The notes under the pieces were generated by a model. It did no database searches. It was not told where the DNA came from and saw nothing but the letters and a program-made list of their open reading frames with translations. DNA of 64,000 nucleotides from Bacillus sp. FSL K6-3431 (GTDB lineage: Bacteria; Bacillota; Bacilli; Bacillales; Bacillaceae_C), in contig NZ_JBBOCT010000001.1 in NCBI RefSeq assembly GCF_038002605.1, forward strand, positions 806,001 through 870,000, read 5' to 3'. The position numbers were made by a program, and so were the translations under genes. This document shows, piece after piece, positions 8,530-18,728 of the stretch. Position 1 is the first letter of the stretch, and every line of letters begins with the position of its first letter.

Positions 8530-9633
8530 TTGAAACATACTATTCAACGTGCATACAATTTTAACGCTGGTCCATCAGCACTTCCGTTAGACGTTCTTGA
8601 AAAAGCACAACAAGAACTAATCGATTTTAAAGGTACTGGTATGTCGGTGATGGAATTAAGTCATCGGAGCCCAGTATATGAAGCTGTACATAATGAAGCG
8701 ATCGACCGTTTAAAGGGTTTGTTTGAGATTCCAGAAAATTATGAAGTGCTTTTCCTCCAAGGTGGTGGAAGCCTTCAGTTCTCCATGATTCCCATGAACT
8801 TTTTACAATCAGAGCAAAAAGTTGGTTATGTAATGACGGGTTCTTGGTCAGAAAAAGCTTTTTCTGAGGCGAAACTATTTGGAGAACCTTATGAGGTAGC
8901 TAGCACAAAAGATACAAAGTATCATCGTATTCCCGAGTTGAATGAACTGAAATATAACAATAGCGATGCTTACGTCCATTTAACGTCAAATAACACTATT
9001 TATGGCACACAGTGGCAAGCATTTCCTGATACTGGTGATGTTCCATTAATAGCAGATATGTCTAGTGATATTATGTCCAAATCAATAGATATTAATAAAT
9101 TTGCGATGATTTATGCAGGAGCTCAAAAGAACCTTGGCCCATCAGGTTTAACAGTTGTTATTATTCGAAAAGATTTACTTGAGAAAGCGAATCAGAATCT
9201 ACCAACGATATTAAAGTATGACACGCATGTAAAAAGTAACTCTTTGTACAATACACCTCCTACTTTTGGTATATATATGCTTGGAGAAGTACTTCGTTGG
9301 ATCGAAAAATCTGGTGGATTAGATGCAATTGCTAAGCAAAATGAAGAAAAAGCGAAATTGATTTATGATGCGATCGACAATAGTAACGGTTTCTATGTAG
9401 GGCATGCAGAACGCGCTAGCCGTTCACTTATGAATATTACCTTCAATCTTCCAAGCGAAGAGCTAGAAAAGAAATTTTTATCTGAGGCAAAGGATGAAGG
9501 ATTTGTTGGTCTTAATGGTCATCGTTCCGTTGGCGGGTGCCGTGCATCTACATATAATGCCGTGCCATTTGAAGCATGTAAAGCTCTTAGCGAATTCATG
9601 ATTGAATTTCAAAAAGAAAACGACGTGAACTAA
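8530..9633 (+). CDS. serC: Phosphoserine aminotransferase
   Basis: SerC converts 3-phosphohydroxypyruvate plus glutamate to phosphoserine, a step of serine biosynthesis. It is a PLP enzyme of fold type I. Seen here are the N-terminal YNFNAGPSALP signature, the GGGSLQF phosphate loop, the PLP lysine in GAQKNLGPSG and the C-terminal GHRSVGGCRAS substrate motif. I choose TTG 8530 because an AGGAG site (8518-8522) is correctly spaced for it. The in-frame GTG at 8521 overlaps that site. It is followed by a strong terminator and is monocistronic. Confidence 0.95.
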   Translation: MKHTIQRAYNFNAGPSALPLDVLEKAQQELIDFKGTGMSVMELSHRSPVYEAVHNEAIDRLKGLFEIPENYEVLFLQGGGSLQFSMIPMNFLQSEQKVGYVMTGSWSEKAFSEAKLFGEPYEVASTKDTKYHRIPELNELKYNNSDAYVHLTSNNTIYGTQWQAFPDTGDVPLIADMSSDIMSKSIDINKFAMIYAGAQKNLGPSGLTVVIIRKDLLEKANQNLPTILKYDTHVKSNSLYNTPPTFGIYMLGEVLRWIEKSGGLDAIAKQNEEKAKLIYDAIDNSNGFYVGHAERASRSLMNITFNLPSEELEKKFLSEAKDEGFVGLNGHRSVGGCRASTYNAVPFEACKALSEFMIEFQKENDVN

Positions 9634-9663
9634 ATACATTTTGCAGAATGTACCTATATAGAA

Positions 9664-9697
9664 GAAGCACTCAAATGATGAGTGCTTCTTTTTTTTC
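9664..9697 (+). terminator. serC terminator
   Basis: GAAGCACTCA pairs perfectly with TGAGTGCTTC around a 5-base loop and is followed by eight T. Confidence 0.92.
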
Positions 9698-9753
9698 TTA
9701 GAGAAAAGTAAAAGTCTTTTCAGGAAAACTTTTGTGATCTAGCTTCAACATCA

Positions 9754-11034
9754 CTAATCAACCGGTATCTTAATTACATAATTGTATGCTTTCATGTAGT
9801 GCATACCTTCTATTAACAGGTACTCTGGCTCATTCTTTGTATTAAATATCAAGGTGCGTTCCTTCAATTCCCTTCCATCTTCTTGCTTTATATAGTTTTC
9901 ATTTACGGTTGTTTTTAAAGGGATTGACTCGCCTTTCGTTTCTATGGACACGCCATCAAGCATGACATCATCCTCTGTTGCAATTGTTATTTCAACACCT
10001 TGTGACGTCGTTGACACATCTTTCACCCATAATTCTTTCCCATCTAGGGTCATCGGCTTATCGCCAATGGAATTGAGAGATATCTTTTCTTCTAGCATTT
10101 GATATCCGGTAAATTCTTTCATTACTAATTCTAGTGAAGTTAGCTTTTCTGGCAATGCATCATAGCGAAGATCAAACTTTCTACCTCTAAGTGAAGATTG
10201 ACTGCCACTGCCGATTATTTCAATTGGCTCCCCATTAGCAATTAATTCTATACCGTGTAATGCATAATTAACTCGATCAAAGTTCTCCACATTCAACGAT
10301 CCATCAATCACTGTCAATGTTGGAGTCGCTGTGATTGAACGGAGTGTAATCGTGCCTTTGTCGACTTTCATCGTTTTCTTTATCGACTGTTTAATTTCTG
10401 TTTGCATTGCTTTGTTTGGATTATAAGGAAAAGTAATACTGTCTTCTATTATTTGATCGTTCTGTACATGTTGCAAAAGGTGTAGTGTTAATTTTTTTGA
10501 GAATGGACTTACGGACTCAAATGACATCGTTCCTTTTACTTCAGTTTGATCCTCATTTATTACTGTCGAGCCACTTGCTGCATGTGAGTTCGTTAAAAAA
10601 CCGGTTATTCTTGAAGGTGTAAAAAAACCTTCTTCTATCCCTTTTTGATTAGTTAATGTGTAATACATAACCAATTGATTTGCATCTGTCATCACTCCAT
10701 TAATGATCAAATCTGTTCCGTCTACTAGCTCGATCTTTTTCTCTACAATTTGTCCCATACCTTTATCATTTAATTCTTTTAGCGTACCATCAATCACTTC
10801 ATCAAATCCAAGTAGCTTCTTGCCATAAAAGGCAAAAGCATTGTATTGGTATCCAACAACGACCATAAAGAATAGGGTGACTGCTGCTATCTTCCAAAAA
10901 GGTGCGATTCGTTTCGTTCTTTTTGGAGTAGTAGTATTTAAAGCACTCCTTAATCTCATTTCTAATTCTTTTGGTGCTGCGATGGAGTCCATCCGTTTCT
11001 TCTCTTCAGCTAATCGTTTTTCGATGTTATTCAT
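9754..11034 (-). CDS. DUF4179 membrane protein, probable anti-sigma factor
   Basis: An N-terminal cytosolic segment of about 45 residues is followed by one membrane helix (about residues 49-66: FWKIAAVTLFFMVVVGYQYN) and a large extracellular domain that begins with the DUF4179 signature AFYGKKLLGFDEVIDGTLKE. The gene overlaps the end of the preceding ECF sigma gene, the usual arrangement of a sigma/anti-sigma pair. The N-terminal segment would bind the sigma factor. I take ATG 11034 because AGGGGTG lies about 10 bases upstream; ATG 11043 is also possible. The inducing signal is unknown. Confidence 0.8.
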   Translation of the reverse strand: MNNIEKRLAEEKKRMDSIAAPKELEMRLRSALNTTTPKRTKRIAPFWKIAAVTLFFMVVVGYQYNAFAFYGKKLLGFDEVIDGTLKELNDKGMGQIVEKKIELVDGTDLIINGVMTDANQLVMYYTLTNQKGIEEGFFTPSRITGFLTNSHAASGSTVINEDQTEVKGTMSFESVSPFSKKLTLHLLQHVQNDQIIEDSITFPYNPNKAMQTEIKQSIKKTMKVDKGTITLRSITATPTLTVIDGSLNVENFDRVNYALHGIELIANGEPIEIIGSGSQSSLRGRKFDLRYDALPEKLTSLELVMKEFTGYQMLEEKISLNSIGDKPMTLDGKELWVKDVSTTSQGVEITIATEDDVMLDGVSIETKGESIPLKTTVNENYIKQEDGRELKERTLIFNTKNEPEYLLIEGMHYMKAYNYVIKIPVD

Positions 11035-11560
11035 CCACATCACCCCTCATATAATGTTCTCTTAGCTTTTTCAAACCTTGGAAAATTCGTGATTTAACCG
11101 TTCCAATCGAAACATTTGTGATATCAGCGATTGTTTTGTAATTAAGATCATGAAAATATTTTAATTGGATAGCTTCTTTTTGATGTTCATTTACATGTAA
11201 TAACAGTCCTTGGATATCCATTTGCTGATCACTTTTAATATAAGGATCGTCTGCTTTTTCTTCACTAGCTGTATCCCAATCATCTAATAACACCAGTTCT
11301 TTTTGTTTGCGAAGCGAGGTTTTACAACCGTTTACCAAAATCGTTTTACTCCAGCTGTAAAAAGCTTCTTCTTTTTTGAGCTGATCCATCTTTTCATATA
11401 ATTTTACAATCATTTCCTCCATCGCATCCATTGCATCATGCGTATTCCCCATATAAGTGAGAGCAAGCTTATAATAAACATCTTTTTCAGCCATAATTAA
11501 TTGAAGCAATGCTTCTTTATTTCCCTTTTTCGCTTTTTTCACCAATCGAACTACATTCAT
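11027..11560 (-). CDS. ECF-type RNA polymerase sigma factor
   Basis: A 177-residue sigma-70 family ECF factor. Region 2 (YKLALTYMGNTHDAMDAMEE, FYSWSKTILVNGCK) and region 4 with its HTH (EAIQLKYFHDLNYKTIADIT, SIGTVKSRIFQGLKKLREH) are both complete. It directs polymerase to a small regulon, probably under control of the DUF4179 protein encoded just downstream. A GAGAGGTGAAAG ribosome site precedes the ATG. I looked for an autoregulatory TGAAAC / CGTC promoter upstream and did not find a convincing one. Confidence 0.9.
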   Translation of the reverse strand: MNVVRLVKKAKKGNKEALLQLIMAEKDVYYKLALTYMGNTHDAMDAMEEMIVKLYEKMDQLKKEEAFYSWSKTILVNGCKTSLRKQKELVLLDDWDTASEEKADDPYIKSDQQMDIQGLLLHVNEHQKEAIQLKYFHDLNYKTIADITNVSIGTVKSRIFQGLKKLREHYMRGDVDE

Positions 11561-11647
11561 GCTTTCACCTCTCTTCCCTATAAGAGTCTTGATCGTGAAA
11601 AAAAGTTCATTTTATAAAAAAAATTATCATATTCTTTTCGGGAACAT

Positions 11648-11687
11648 ACGAAAAAACCGTACCTACATGAATAGATACGGTTCTTTA
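11648..11687 (-). terminator. rlmN terminator
   Basis: On the minus strand AACCGTA pairs with TACGGTT around a loop and is followed by TTTTTC, a few bases past the rlmN stop. Confidence 0.75.
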
Positions 11688-11693
11688 TGCATA

Positions 11694-12758
11694 TTAAACT
11701 GCTTTCGTTTTTTTAATTTGCTTACTTCTAAGCTGTCCACATGCGGCATCAATGTCCGTTCCTTGTTCATGACGAACGCCACACTGAATCCCTTTTTTCA
11801 TTAATGTATCATAAAACGCGAGAATCGCATTTTTTTCGCTTCTTTGATATTGGCCATGTTCATCAACTGGATTGTAAGGGATTAAATTCACGTATGCCAG
11901 ATGGCGTCTTGATTGAAGCAACTTCGCAAGTTGCTGCGCTTCTTCTACATGATCATTGACATCTCTTAATAATATATACTCGATCGTAATTCTTCGATTC
12001 GTTTTTTGTGTATAATAATCAACGGCTTCCATTAATTTAGCTATCGGATATGCTCTGTTGATTTTCATCACTCTTGTACGCAATTCATCGTTTGGAGCAT
12101 GTAAAGACAAGGCTAAATTGATTCGTAGGTCCTCATCAGCAAATTTGTACATTTTCGGGACGATTCCACTTGTGGACACAGTAATATGTCTAGCACCAAT
12201 TGCTAGTCCATTAGGATCGTTGACAACACGGAGAAAGTCCATCAAGTTATCATAATTGTCGAACGGTTCGCCAATCCCCATCACGACAATATTACTCACT
12301 CGCTCGTCTTTCCCTTTTTCATCAAGATGCTGCTGTACCTTCATTATTTGCTCAACGATTTCTCCGCCATTTAAGTCGCGGTTCTTCTTCAATAATCCAC
12401 TTGCGCAGAAGCTACATCCGATATTACAACCTACTTGTGTCGTAACACAAACCGAAAGACCATAATTAAAGCTCATTAATACCGTTTCAATCAAATTACC
12501 ATCTTGCATTTTAAATAAAAATTTGATTGTTCCATCCTCAGACTCTTGCTTTACAGATTGTTCTAATGTTTGAACATCAAAATGATCTTCTAATATTTGC
12601 AAACATTCTTTATTGACATTCTTCATATCTGAAAAACTTGTTACACGTTTTTTATATAACCAATCCCAAATTTGCTCAGCACGATATTTTTTCTGACCTT
12701 GTTCCAATAACCACTCTGTCAGCTGATCCTTCGTTAAACCATAAATCGATTTCTTCAT
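11694..12758 (-). CDS. rlmN: Dual-specificity RNA methyltransferase RlmN
   Basis: A radical-SAM enzyme that methylates C2 of A2503 in 23S rRNA and A37 of some tRNAs. The [4Fe-4S] motif is GCNIGCSFC. The essential substrate-linked Cys lies seven residues earlier ([10 protein letters not shown]), and the C-terminal catalytic Cys is in [11 protein letters not shown]. The frame is open to 12851, but a GAGGATT site and the family length of about 354 residues support the ATG at 12758. It is monocistronic with its own terminator. Confidence 0.95.
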   Translation of the reverse strand: MKKSIYGLTKDQLTEWLLEQGQKKYRAEQIWDWLYKKRVTSFSDMKNVNKECLQILEDHFDVQTLEQSVKQESEDGTIKFLFKMQDGNLIETVLMSFNYGLSVCVTTQVGCNIGCSFCASGLLKKNRDLNGGEIVEQIMKVQQHLDEKGKDERVSNIVVMGIGEPFDNYDNLMDFLRVVNDPNGLAIGARHITVSTSGIVPKMYKFADEDLRINLALSLHAPNDELRTRVMKINRAYPIAKLMEAVDYYTQKTNRRITIEYILLRDVNDHVEEAQQLAKLLQSRRHLAYVNLIPYNPVDEHGQYQRSEKNAILAFYDTLMKKGIQCGVRHEQGTDIDAACGQLRSKQIKKTKAV

Positions 12759-12960
12759 TTTAGTAATCCTCATTTCAAAAAAGTACAATTCAATTATTAT
12801 ACTACTAAAATTAGGATAATGAAACAACTGATAGTATGATTTATTTACCATTTTCCTAAATCATCCGTCATATAAGCACTACTTTAAAGGTTTTTACATG
12901 TTACAAGTTTTGGTTGTTTAGTCTTAGCAGCGGGTTCAAGTGACTTGTTCATAAGTGCGT

Positions 12961-13102
12961 GTTCAAAAAGGCGCCAAATTAGAAACAAGAAGTTCGAGAC
13001 GCGAAGGTTTTGAGGATCGGAGCGTATGCTTTTAATACGTGAGAACCGGAAAAACCGAGCAACGAAGAAATTCGCCGTTTATCATTTGGTGACTTTTTGA
13101 AC
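12961..13102. repeat. MITE-like element with terminal inverted repeats, overlapping the nifS 3' end
   Basis: The ends GTTCAAAAAGGCGCCAAAT (12961-12979) and 13084-13102 are inverted repeats matching at 17 of 19 positions. The interior (ACGCGAAGGTTTTGAGGATC and its imperfect complement) is also roughly palindromic, so the whole 142 bp could fold into one hairpin. It is GC-richer than its surroundings. The right end supplies the last codons and the stop of nifS. I believe related elements are scattered in Bacillaceae genomes; this needs a search. Confidence 0.7.
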
Positions 13103-14212
13103 TTCCTCTACAAGAGAAATAAATGCATCTATATCTGCTAATGTTGTTTGTTTATGGATGGAGATTCTAATAAACCGCCTTGTGTCATCTGCTTCGTAAC
13201 CGATTGCTGCCATCGCAGAAGCCGCCTCCCCAAATCCTATTTTACATGCTGTCCCTGTTGAAATCGCGATTTGATTGCGATTACACTCGAGCATAATCCA
13301 TTGGCCCTCGATATTAGGTAACATTAATCCATATATAAACGGCGATCTCTTCCCCTTTTTCCCCGTTAAACAAACCGGGTAAACTAATGATTTCAGTTGT
13401 CCCTCTATATATTTTTCTACATTTTTTGCATGTGAATAGGAGATGTCCTGTTCCTCCACAGCAAGTTTACAAGCAATGGTCGCTGCGGCAATGCTCGGTA
13501 CATCTACAGTACCCGCTCGAAAACCTGCTTGATGCGTCGTACCTTCATAGACAGCCTGCCAATGTACAGATGGATCAACATATGCAATTCCCACTCCTTT
13601 AGGCCCGAAACATTTATGCGCGGAAAAAACGGCTGATGTTACGTTCATTTCTTTTAGATTAACTGGCAATTTACCGAGCGCTTGAACAGCATCACAGTGA
13701 AAAGGAACGCCGGCTGATTTTGCCCAAGTAGCAAGTGTTTGTATGGATTGAATAGCGCCCATTTCTGAATTGACATACTGAATGACAACAAGCGCTGTCC
13801 TGCTGCTAACTATTTTTTTATATTGATCGATCGAAATGATCCCATTTTCATCAACAGGAAGATAACGAATCGAGTAACCTTCCTTCTCAAGCTCGTTCAT
13901 CGTGTTCAATACGGAGGCATGCTCCATTTTAATCGTCACAATTTCTTTTAGCTGTTTCGGTCTACCTCTTAATAAGGAACGAATGGCTAATTGATTCGCT
14001 TCTGAGGCACTTCCTGTAAAATATATTCCTTCATGGCGAGCTCCAGTCAGGCCTGCGATTATTTGACGACATGATTGTAACAACTCATTTGCTTCCGATC
14101 CTACATCATGCAAGCTTTGCGTATTTCCCCAACATCGTTGCGCCGCTTCTGTATATGCTAACAATGACTCTTGACGAGGTGGTGTTGTGGAAGCATAATC
14201 TAAAAAAATCAT
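13082..14212 (-). CDS. nifS: Cysteine desulfurase of the NAD pathway (NifS/IscS-like)
   Basis: A PLP-dependent desulfurase that removes sulfur from cysteine to build Fe-S clusters. Here it is most likely dedicated to the [4Fe-4S] cluster of NadA, because it is divergent from nadBCA exactly as in Bacillus subtilis. Seen are LDYASTTP at the start, the PLP lysine in FSAHKCFGPKGVG and the active-site loop Cys in ISTGTACKIG. Its length of 376 residues is normal. The final codons (around EVQKVTK) and the stop lie within a MITE-like repeat at 12961-13102, so the natural C-terminus has probably been replaced. No nadR/niaR gene is adjacent. Confidence 0.92.
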   Translation of the reverse strand: MIFLDYASTTPPRQESLLAYTEAAQRCWGNTQSLHDVGSEANELLQSCRQIIAGLTGARHEGIYFTGSASEANQLAIRSLLRGRPKQLKEIVTIKMEHASVLNTMNELEKEGYSIRYLPVDENGIISIDQYKKIVSSRTALVVIQYVNSEMGAIQSIQTLATWAKSAGVPFHCDAVQALGKLPVNLKEMNVTSAVFSAHKCFGPKGVGIAYVDPSVHWQAVYEGTTHQAGFRAGTVDVPSIAAATIACKLAVEEQDISYSHAKNVEKYIEGQLKSLVYPVCLTGKKGKRSPFIYGLMLPNIEGQWIMLECNRNQIAISTGTACKIGFGEAASAMAAIGYEADDTRRFIRISIHKQTTLADIDAFISLVEEVQKVTK

Positions 14213-14277
14213 CTCGAATTCCCTCCTACTTAAAAATAAATCTTGTTTTCAGTGTAACTATATGGTATTAATAGTGT

Positions 14278-14318
14278 CAAGATGTATGTAAAGTCATGTG
14301 TAAAGTTAGGTGTATACA
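14278..14318. promoter_or_regulatory. nifS-nadB intergenic repeats, candidate NAD-responsive operator
   Basis: Just upstream of nadB lie three related units in a row: GATGTATGTAAAGTC, ATGTGTAAAGTTAG and GTGTATACAAT. Tandem TGT-GTAAA-like half-sites in the divergent nifS/nadB promoter region are where a NiaR-type repressor acts in Bacillus. Assignment is by position; the regulator gene is not in the window. Confidence 0.4.
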
Positions 14319-15911
14319 ATGGACGATTATTCTGTGAAATTATTTGATGTTATTATTGTCGGTGGTGGTATTGCGGGGAAAATGTTGGCACACAGACTTC
14401 CAGCTTCCATGAAGATTGCTTGTATCACAAAAGCAGAGCCGAATGTAAGTAATTCTGTTATTGCTCAAGGCGGGATTGCAGCTGCATTAGCGAATGATGA
14501 TCATCCCGAAGCACATTTCGAGGACACGATTGCAGTTGCCAATGACCATGCAGATATTGAGCGAGTCAATTTACTTGTGACAGAAGGGAAACAATCGGTG
14601 CAAACGTTGATCGAGGAAGGTTTATTATTTGACCGCAATCCATCCGGAAACTGGTCTTTTGGCCAAGAAGCTGCACATTCAAAACGTAGAATTCTACATT
14701 CAGGTGGGGATGCAACAGGTAAAGGGATCATGGATTTTTTACAAACAAAAACGAATAACAAACTGTCACTTCATGCTAATTTAGTCGTCATAGAATTGAT
14801 TATTATTAAAGGCAGATGTGCAGGGGTAATCGTGCTAGACCATTTAGGGAAAAAATCACGAATGTATGGAAAACATATCGTTATAGCAACAGGTGGAATT
14901 GGGCAGTTATATGAACATACATCCAATTCCGAAATCTCATCAGGTGATGGGATTTCGCTTGCGTATCATGCGGGAGCCTTACTAACTGATTTAGAGTTCG
15001 TGCAATTTCATCCGACGATCCTGCAGCTAAATGGGAAATCAAAAGGTTTAATTTCAGAAGCAGTACGTGGTGAAGGTGCACAGTTGGTGGATGAAGATGG
15101 AAAACGAATCATGGAAGGCATTCATCCATCTCTGGAGCTAGCCCCCCGTGATATTGTGGCACGGGCCATTGAAGCAAGTTATCAAAGGCAGAAAAAGGTA
15201 TTTTTAAATGCTCAGGATATCACAGGTTTCAATAAGAAGTTTCCGACGATTTATCAAAATTGTCTCGATCACTCGATTAATCCGCTCACGGAAAATATTC
15301 CGGTTCGACCTGGTGCTCATTTTCATATGGGCGGTATTCAAACGAATGAATGGGGTGAAACGAGTATTCCCTTCTTATACGCGATTGGTGAAACTGCTTG
15401 TACAGGTGTGCATGGGGCCAATCGATTAGCAAGTAATTCTTTATTAGAATCACTAGTATTCGCTGAACGAGCTGCACAGACGATTCAATCCAAAAAAGAT
15501 GATGATTTCAGCATTTCGGGCATTAAGCCTTTCCAAAATCACATGGTGAACCTCCCATCGATTGTAGAGATAAAAAAGATGATGACAACTTATGCGGGAA
15601 TTATCCGGGATCAAGCAGGTCTAGAAAGATTACTAGAAAGATTAACACCAGCAATTCAACAATTATCGGCACATGTTTTTTCGGACCTTGCTTTACCTAC
15701 GTTGAAGCTTGCTCATCATTTAACAAGTTCTTTTTTAATTGCCAAATCAGCGTTATTGCGTACGGAGAGTAGAGGCGCTCACTATCGGTTGGATGCAGTG
15801 CACCATGATACCAATTGGACTGGAAAAGTGATAGCAATCAGTAAAAACGGCTGCTGTCAATTAAATCGTCATACAATAAATGATCAGAAAAAGGAGGCAA
15901 TCCTAAAATGA
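14319..15911 (+). CDS. nadB: L-aspartate oxidase
   Basis: A flavoenzyme that oxidises aspartate to iminoaspartate, the first step of de novo NAD synthesis. Visible are the FAD Rossmann motif IIVGGGIAGKMLAHRL, HSGGDATGKGIMDFL, the FAD contact ATGGIGQLYEHTSN, the substrate motif EFVQFHPT, HFHMGGI and the C-terminal GVHGANRLASNSLLES. The frame also opens at GTG 14310, but GTTAGG at 14305-14310 is better spaced for the ATG at 14319. The last 4 bases overlap nadC, so translational coupling is likely. It is the first gene of the nadBCA operon. Confidence 0.95.
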   Translation: MDDYSVKLFDVIIVGGGIAGKMLAHRLPASMKIACITKAEPNVSNSVIAQGGIAAALANDDHPEAHFEDTIAVANDHADIERVNLLVTEGKQSVQTLIEEGLLFDRNPSGNWSFGQEAAHSKRRILHSGGDATGKGIMDFLQTKTNNKLSLHANLVVIELIIIKGRCAGVIVLDHLGKKSRMYGKHIVIATGGIGQLYEHTSNSEISSGDGISLAYHAGALLTDLEFVQFHPTILQLNGKSKGLISEAVRGEGAQLVDEDGKRIMEGIHPSLELAPRDIVARAIEASYQRQKKVFLNAQDITGFNKKFPTIYQNCLDHSINPLTENIPVRPGAHFHMGGIQTNEWGETSIPFLYAIGETACTGVHGANRLASNSLLESLVFAERAAQTIQSKKDDDFSISGIKPFQNHMVNLPSIVEIKKMMTTYAGIIRDQAGLERLLERLTPAIQQLSAHVFSDLALPTLKLAHHLTSSFLIAKSALLRTESRGAHYRLDAVHHDTNWTGKVIAISKNGCCQLNRHTINDQKKEAILK

Positions 15912-16759
15912 ATCCGATTAAAATAAAAAAAGCACTGGAAGATTTTCTACTTGAGGATATTGGGGATCGCGATCTATCAGCAACGATTTTTCCATCCTTA
16001 CAACATAGTAAAGCAGTGATTCGTGTAAAGGAGTCTGGTGTGATTAGTGGACTTTCCCTTCTATCATATGGATATGAGCTCCTAGATCCGCAAGTAAAAG
16101 TTGTACTTGGAAAGCAAGATGGAGATTGGGTTGAGCCAGGAGATTTGATTGCGGAGATTACTGGGCCAACGAATGTGTTGCTGTCTGGTGAGCGTGTATT
16201 GTTAAATTTGCTGCAGCGCATGAGTGGGATTGCAACACTTACGAACCTATGTGTGTCAGCTTTAGCTGGTTCAGCGACAAGAATCACTGATACTCGTAAA
16301 ACGACTCCTGGTCTACGTGTCTTTGAAAAATATGCGGTCCGTTGCGGTGGCGGCTATAATCATCGTAATGGATTGTATGATGCTGTAATGCTAAAGGATA
16401 ACCATATTGCTGCTGCAGGTTCAATCTTAGAAGCCGTGAAATCTGTGCGAGAACAAGTGGGTCATATGACTGCAATAGAGGTAGAAGTGGAATCGAAAGA
16501 GCAGCTACTTGAAGCGATCGATGCGAGACCAAACGTAATTATGTTAGATAATCAAACGCCAGATACAGTGCGCGATTGGGTTCAATTTGTTCCTGATTTT
16601 ATACAAACGGAAGCTTCTGGAGGTATTACAATCGACGGACTATATGCATATGGCCAAACGGGTGTCGACTATATTTCACTCGGAATGCTAACACATTCTG
16701 TGAAAAGTTTAGATATTAGCTTAAACCTATCTATTTCTAAGAAAGAGGTTGAAGTGTAA
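15908..16759 (+). CDS. nadC: Nicotinate-nucleotide diphosphorylase (carboxylating)
   Basis: Converts quinolinate and PRPP to nicotinate mononucleotide, CO2 and pyrophosphate. Conserved motifs are [40 protein letters not shown] and MLKDNHI, together with the C-terminal barrel strands [19 protein letters not shown] and EASGGI. Its length of 283 residues is typical. It overlaps nadB by 4 bases and nadA by 1 base, an arrangement that favours coupled translation. Confidence 0.95.
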   Translation: MNPIKIKKALEDFLLEDIGDRDLSATIFPSLQHSKAVIRVKESGVISGLSLLSYGYELLDPQVKVVLGKQDGDWVEPGDLIAEITGPTNVLLSGERVLLNLLQRMSGIATLTNLCVSALAGSATRITDTRKTTPGLRVFEKYAVRCGGGYNHRNGLYDAVMLKDNHIAAAGSILEAVKSVREQVGHMTAIEVEVESKEQLLEAIDARPNVIMLDNQTPDTVRDWVQFVPDFIQTEASGGITIDGLYAYGQTGVDYISLGMLTHSVKSLDISLNLSISKKEVEV

Positions 16760-17853
16760 TGACAACAATGTTAGAGCAATTAGTATCGGCCGATGCGATG
16801 CCTGAAAGTTATTTGCAGGCAACTGCGGATGAATTATATTCACGAGCATTAGCAGCAAAAACTAAGCTGGGTTCCCGATTGTTTATTTTAGGACATCATT
16901 ATCAAAAAGATGAAGTAATTCAATTTGCTGATGCAACTGGTGATTCTTTACAGCTAGCACAAATTGCTGCACAACAATCAGCTGACTATCTAGTCTTTTG
17001 TGGTGTACATTTTATGGCCGAAACCGCTGATATTTTATCGACTGTAAAACAAGTAGTTGTGCTTCCGGATATGCGTGCCGGTTGTTCGATGGCTGATATG
17101 GCTGATATTGATCAAACGGAGCGGGCTTGGGGAGAGTTGGAACGCGTATTTGGAGAAACGATTATCCCGCTGACATATGTAAATTCAACTGCGGCAATTA
17201 AAGCTTTTGTTGGTAGATATGGTGGTGCAACAGTAACATCGTCTAATGCGGAAAATATGGTCCGCTGGGCCTTGTCGCAAAAAGAAAGATTGCTATTTTT
17301 ACCTGATCAACATCTTGGTAGAAATACGGCAGTGAAACTTGGTATTAAACTAGAAGAAATGGCGATCTGGGATCCCATTCGTCACAAGCTAGAGTTGAAT
17401 TGTCCAGTCGAAGATGTAAAAGTAATTTTATGGAAAGGGCACTGTTCTGTTCATATGAACTTTTTACCGAAACATATTGATCATTTACGTACGAAGGAGC
17501 CCGATCGCCGCATTCTTGTTCATCCTGAATGTACGTATGAAGTCGTGCATGCTTCTGATGATGCAGGGTCAACTAAATATATTATCGATACAATCGCTGC
17601 TTCAGCGCCGGGCTCAAAATGGGCTATTGGCACAGAAATGAATTTGGTCAACAGATTAATTAAAGAATTTTCTGATCGCGATATCGTCTCATTAAATCCA
17701 TACATGTGCCCTTGCTTGACGATGAACAGGATTGACTTGCCGCATTTAACATGGGCACTAGAGTCACTCCTAGAAGGTCGAATTCCAAATCAGATTACAG
17801 TGGATACGAAAACCGCTAGTGAAGCGAAAATGGCATTGGAGAAAATGCTATAA
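16759..17853 (+). CDS. nadA: Quinolinate synthase
   Basis: Condenses iminoaspartate with dihydroxyacetone phosphate to quinolinate. It is a [4Fe-4S] dehydratase-like enzyme. Three pseudo-repeat domains are visible, with [65 protein letters not shown] and [11 protein letters not shown]; Cys residues in these motifs bind the cluster. Its length of 364 residues matches the long-form Bacillus NadA. The start overlaps the nadC stop (TAATG). The cluster is presumably supplied by the divergent nifS product. Confidence 0.95.
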   Translation: MTTMLEQLVSADAMPESYLQATADELYSRALAAKTKLGSRLFILGHHYQKDEVIQFADATGDSLQLAQIAAQQSADYLVFCGVHFMAETADILSTVKQVVVLPDMRAGCSMADMADIDQTERAWGELERVFGETIIPLTYVNSTAAIKAFVGRYGGATVTSSNAENMVRWALSQKERLLFLPDQHLGRNTAVKLGIKLEEMAIWDPIRHKLELNCPVEDVKVILWKGHCSVHMNFLPKHIDHLRTKEPDRRILVHPECTYEVVHASDDAGSTKYIIDTIAASAPGSKWAIGTEMNLVNRLIKEFSDRDIVSLNPYMCPCLTMNRIDLPHLTWALESLLEGRIPNQITVDTKTASEAKMALEKML

Positions 17854-17898
17854 ACGTGGGATGTACGCAGTAACTAATGAAAGTATTTGCTTAGTGAA

Positions 17899-17935
17899 TA
17901 GCTAGATTACCTCTTTTTGTAGTCTAGCTATCTTC
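17899..17935 (+). terminator. Hairpin after nadBCA
   Basis: ATAGCTAGATTAC pairs with GTAGTCTAGCTAT (12 of 13) around an 8-base loop, 45 bases past nadA. The T-tract is weak, so termination may be partial. Confidence 0.55.
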
Positions 17936-17990
17936 ACAAGCACTGCTGAATAAACAATTCAGATAAAACTTATTATAACCAAAAATCATT

Positions 17991-18515
17991 TCATAGAAGG
18001 CTTTTTTGCATAAAAGTTACCATTTCTGTTTCAATACCTTTATTTCCATTCCCATCAATATATTCCCAGCTAATCGAAAATTCGCCATATTCCCAATCTC
18101 TATAACCCAATTTTTCATAGAGTCGTTTGGCTTCAGGATTACCTATCCCCACTTCTAATCCTATGTATATGCGTCCCATTTCTTTTGAAAGTCTTTCAGC
18201 TTCTTGAATGATAGCTGTTGCTACGCCCATTCTACGATATTCATCTTTGGTGTGCCCTGCTTCTAGAAAGGCACTAAAAGTAATATTAACGTGCTTGATA
18301 ACAGGGGCATCCCTCGGACCACTCCATCGTAGTAAGAAATGACCAACTGGTATTTTACCATGCCAAGCAATTAGATAAATTCCCTCCCCTTTTTTTTGTA
18401 CATCATATCGGTTGTATTGAAACATTGGGTTATCGGGAGAAAACTGTGATACAAGGAATTCTAATTGCGAATCCTCTGCTTTTTTTATTTCTAGGGATAA
18501 TTCTTGATTATTCAT
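17991..18515 (-). CDS. GNAT family N-acetyltransferase
   Basis: An acetyl-CoA dependent transferase of unknown substrate, 174 residues. The acetyl-CoA loop is seen as DEYRRMGVATAIIQEAERL (the Q/R-x2-G-x-G/A motif), followed by YIGLEVGIGNPEAKRLYEKLGY, a classic motif B. GAGGAGG lies just upstream of the ATG. It is the first gene of the accessory stretch that follows nadBCA, where nearly all genes lie on the minus strand. Confidence 0.85.
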   Translation of the reverse strand: MNNQELSLEIKKAEDSQLEFLVSQFSPDNPMFQYNRYDVQKKGEGIYLIAWHGKIPVGHFLLRWSGPRDAPVIKHVNITFSAFLEAGHTKDEYRRMGVATAIIQEAERLSKEMGRIYIGLEVGIGNPEAKRLYEKLGYRDWEYGEFSISWEYIDGNGNKGIETEMVTFMQKSLL

Positions 18516-18728
18516 ATCAAATCCTCCTCAATATAAAGCTAGCGTGTTCATCTCTTACAAAGGGTAATTTTTATTGAATTTTTCTGCCCAGTAAGACTAC
18601 GTAAAAATTGTTGTACTAAGAAATAAATTCTCGCATAAAAAATACCCTTTTTGCAATTTTGAAAATGATTGTTAAAAAGACACAATTGCTCCAACAGCAT
18701 TTCTAATCATAGTTATTATCATCTCCTG

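Noticed and set aside
11561..11640. ECF-type autoregulatory promoter upstream of the sigma gene
   Set aside because: TGAACT followed by weak -10 candidates does not match a TGAAAC/CGTC pair well enough.
15838..16287. 149-codon minus-strand ORF inside nadB/nadC
   Set aside because: It is antisense to conserved nad genes and has no ribosome site or family features.
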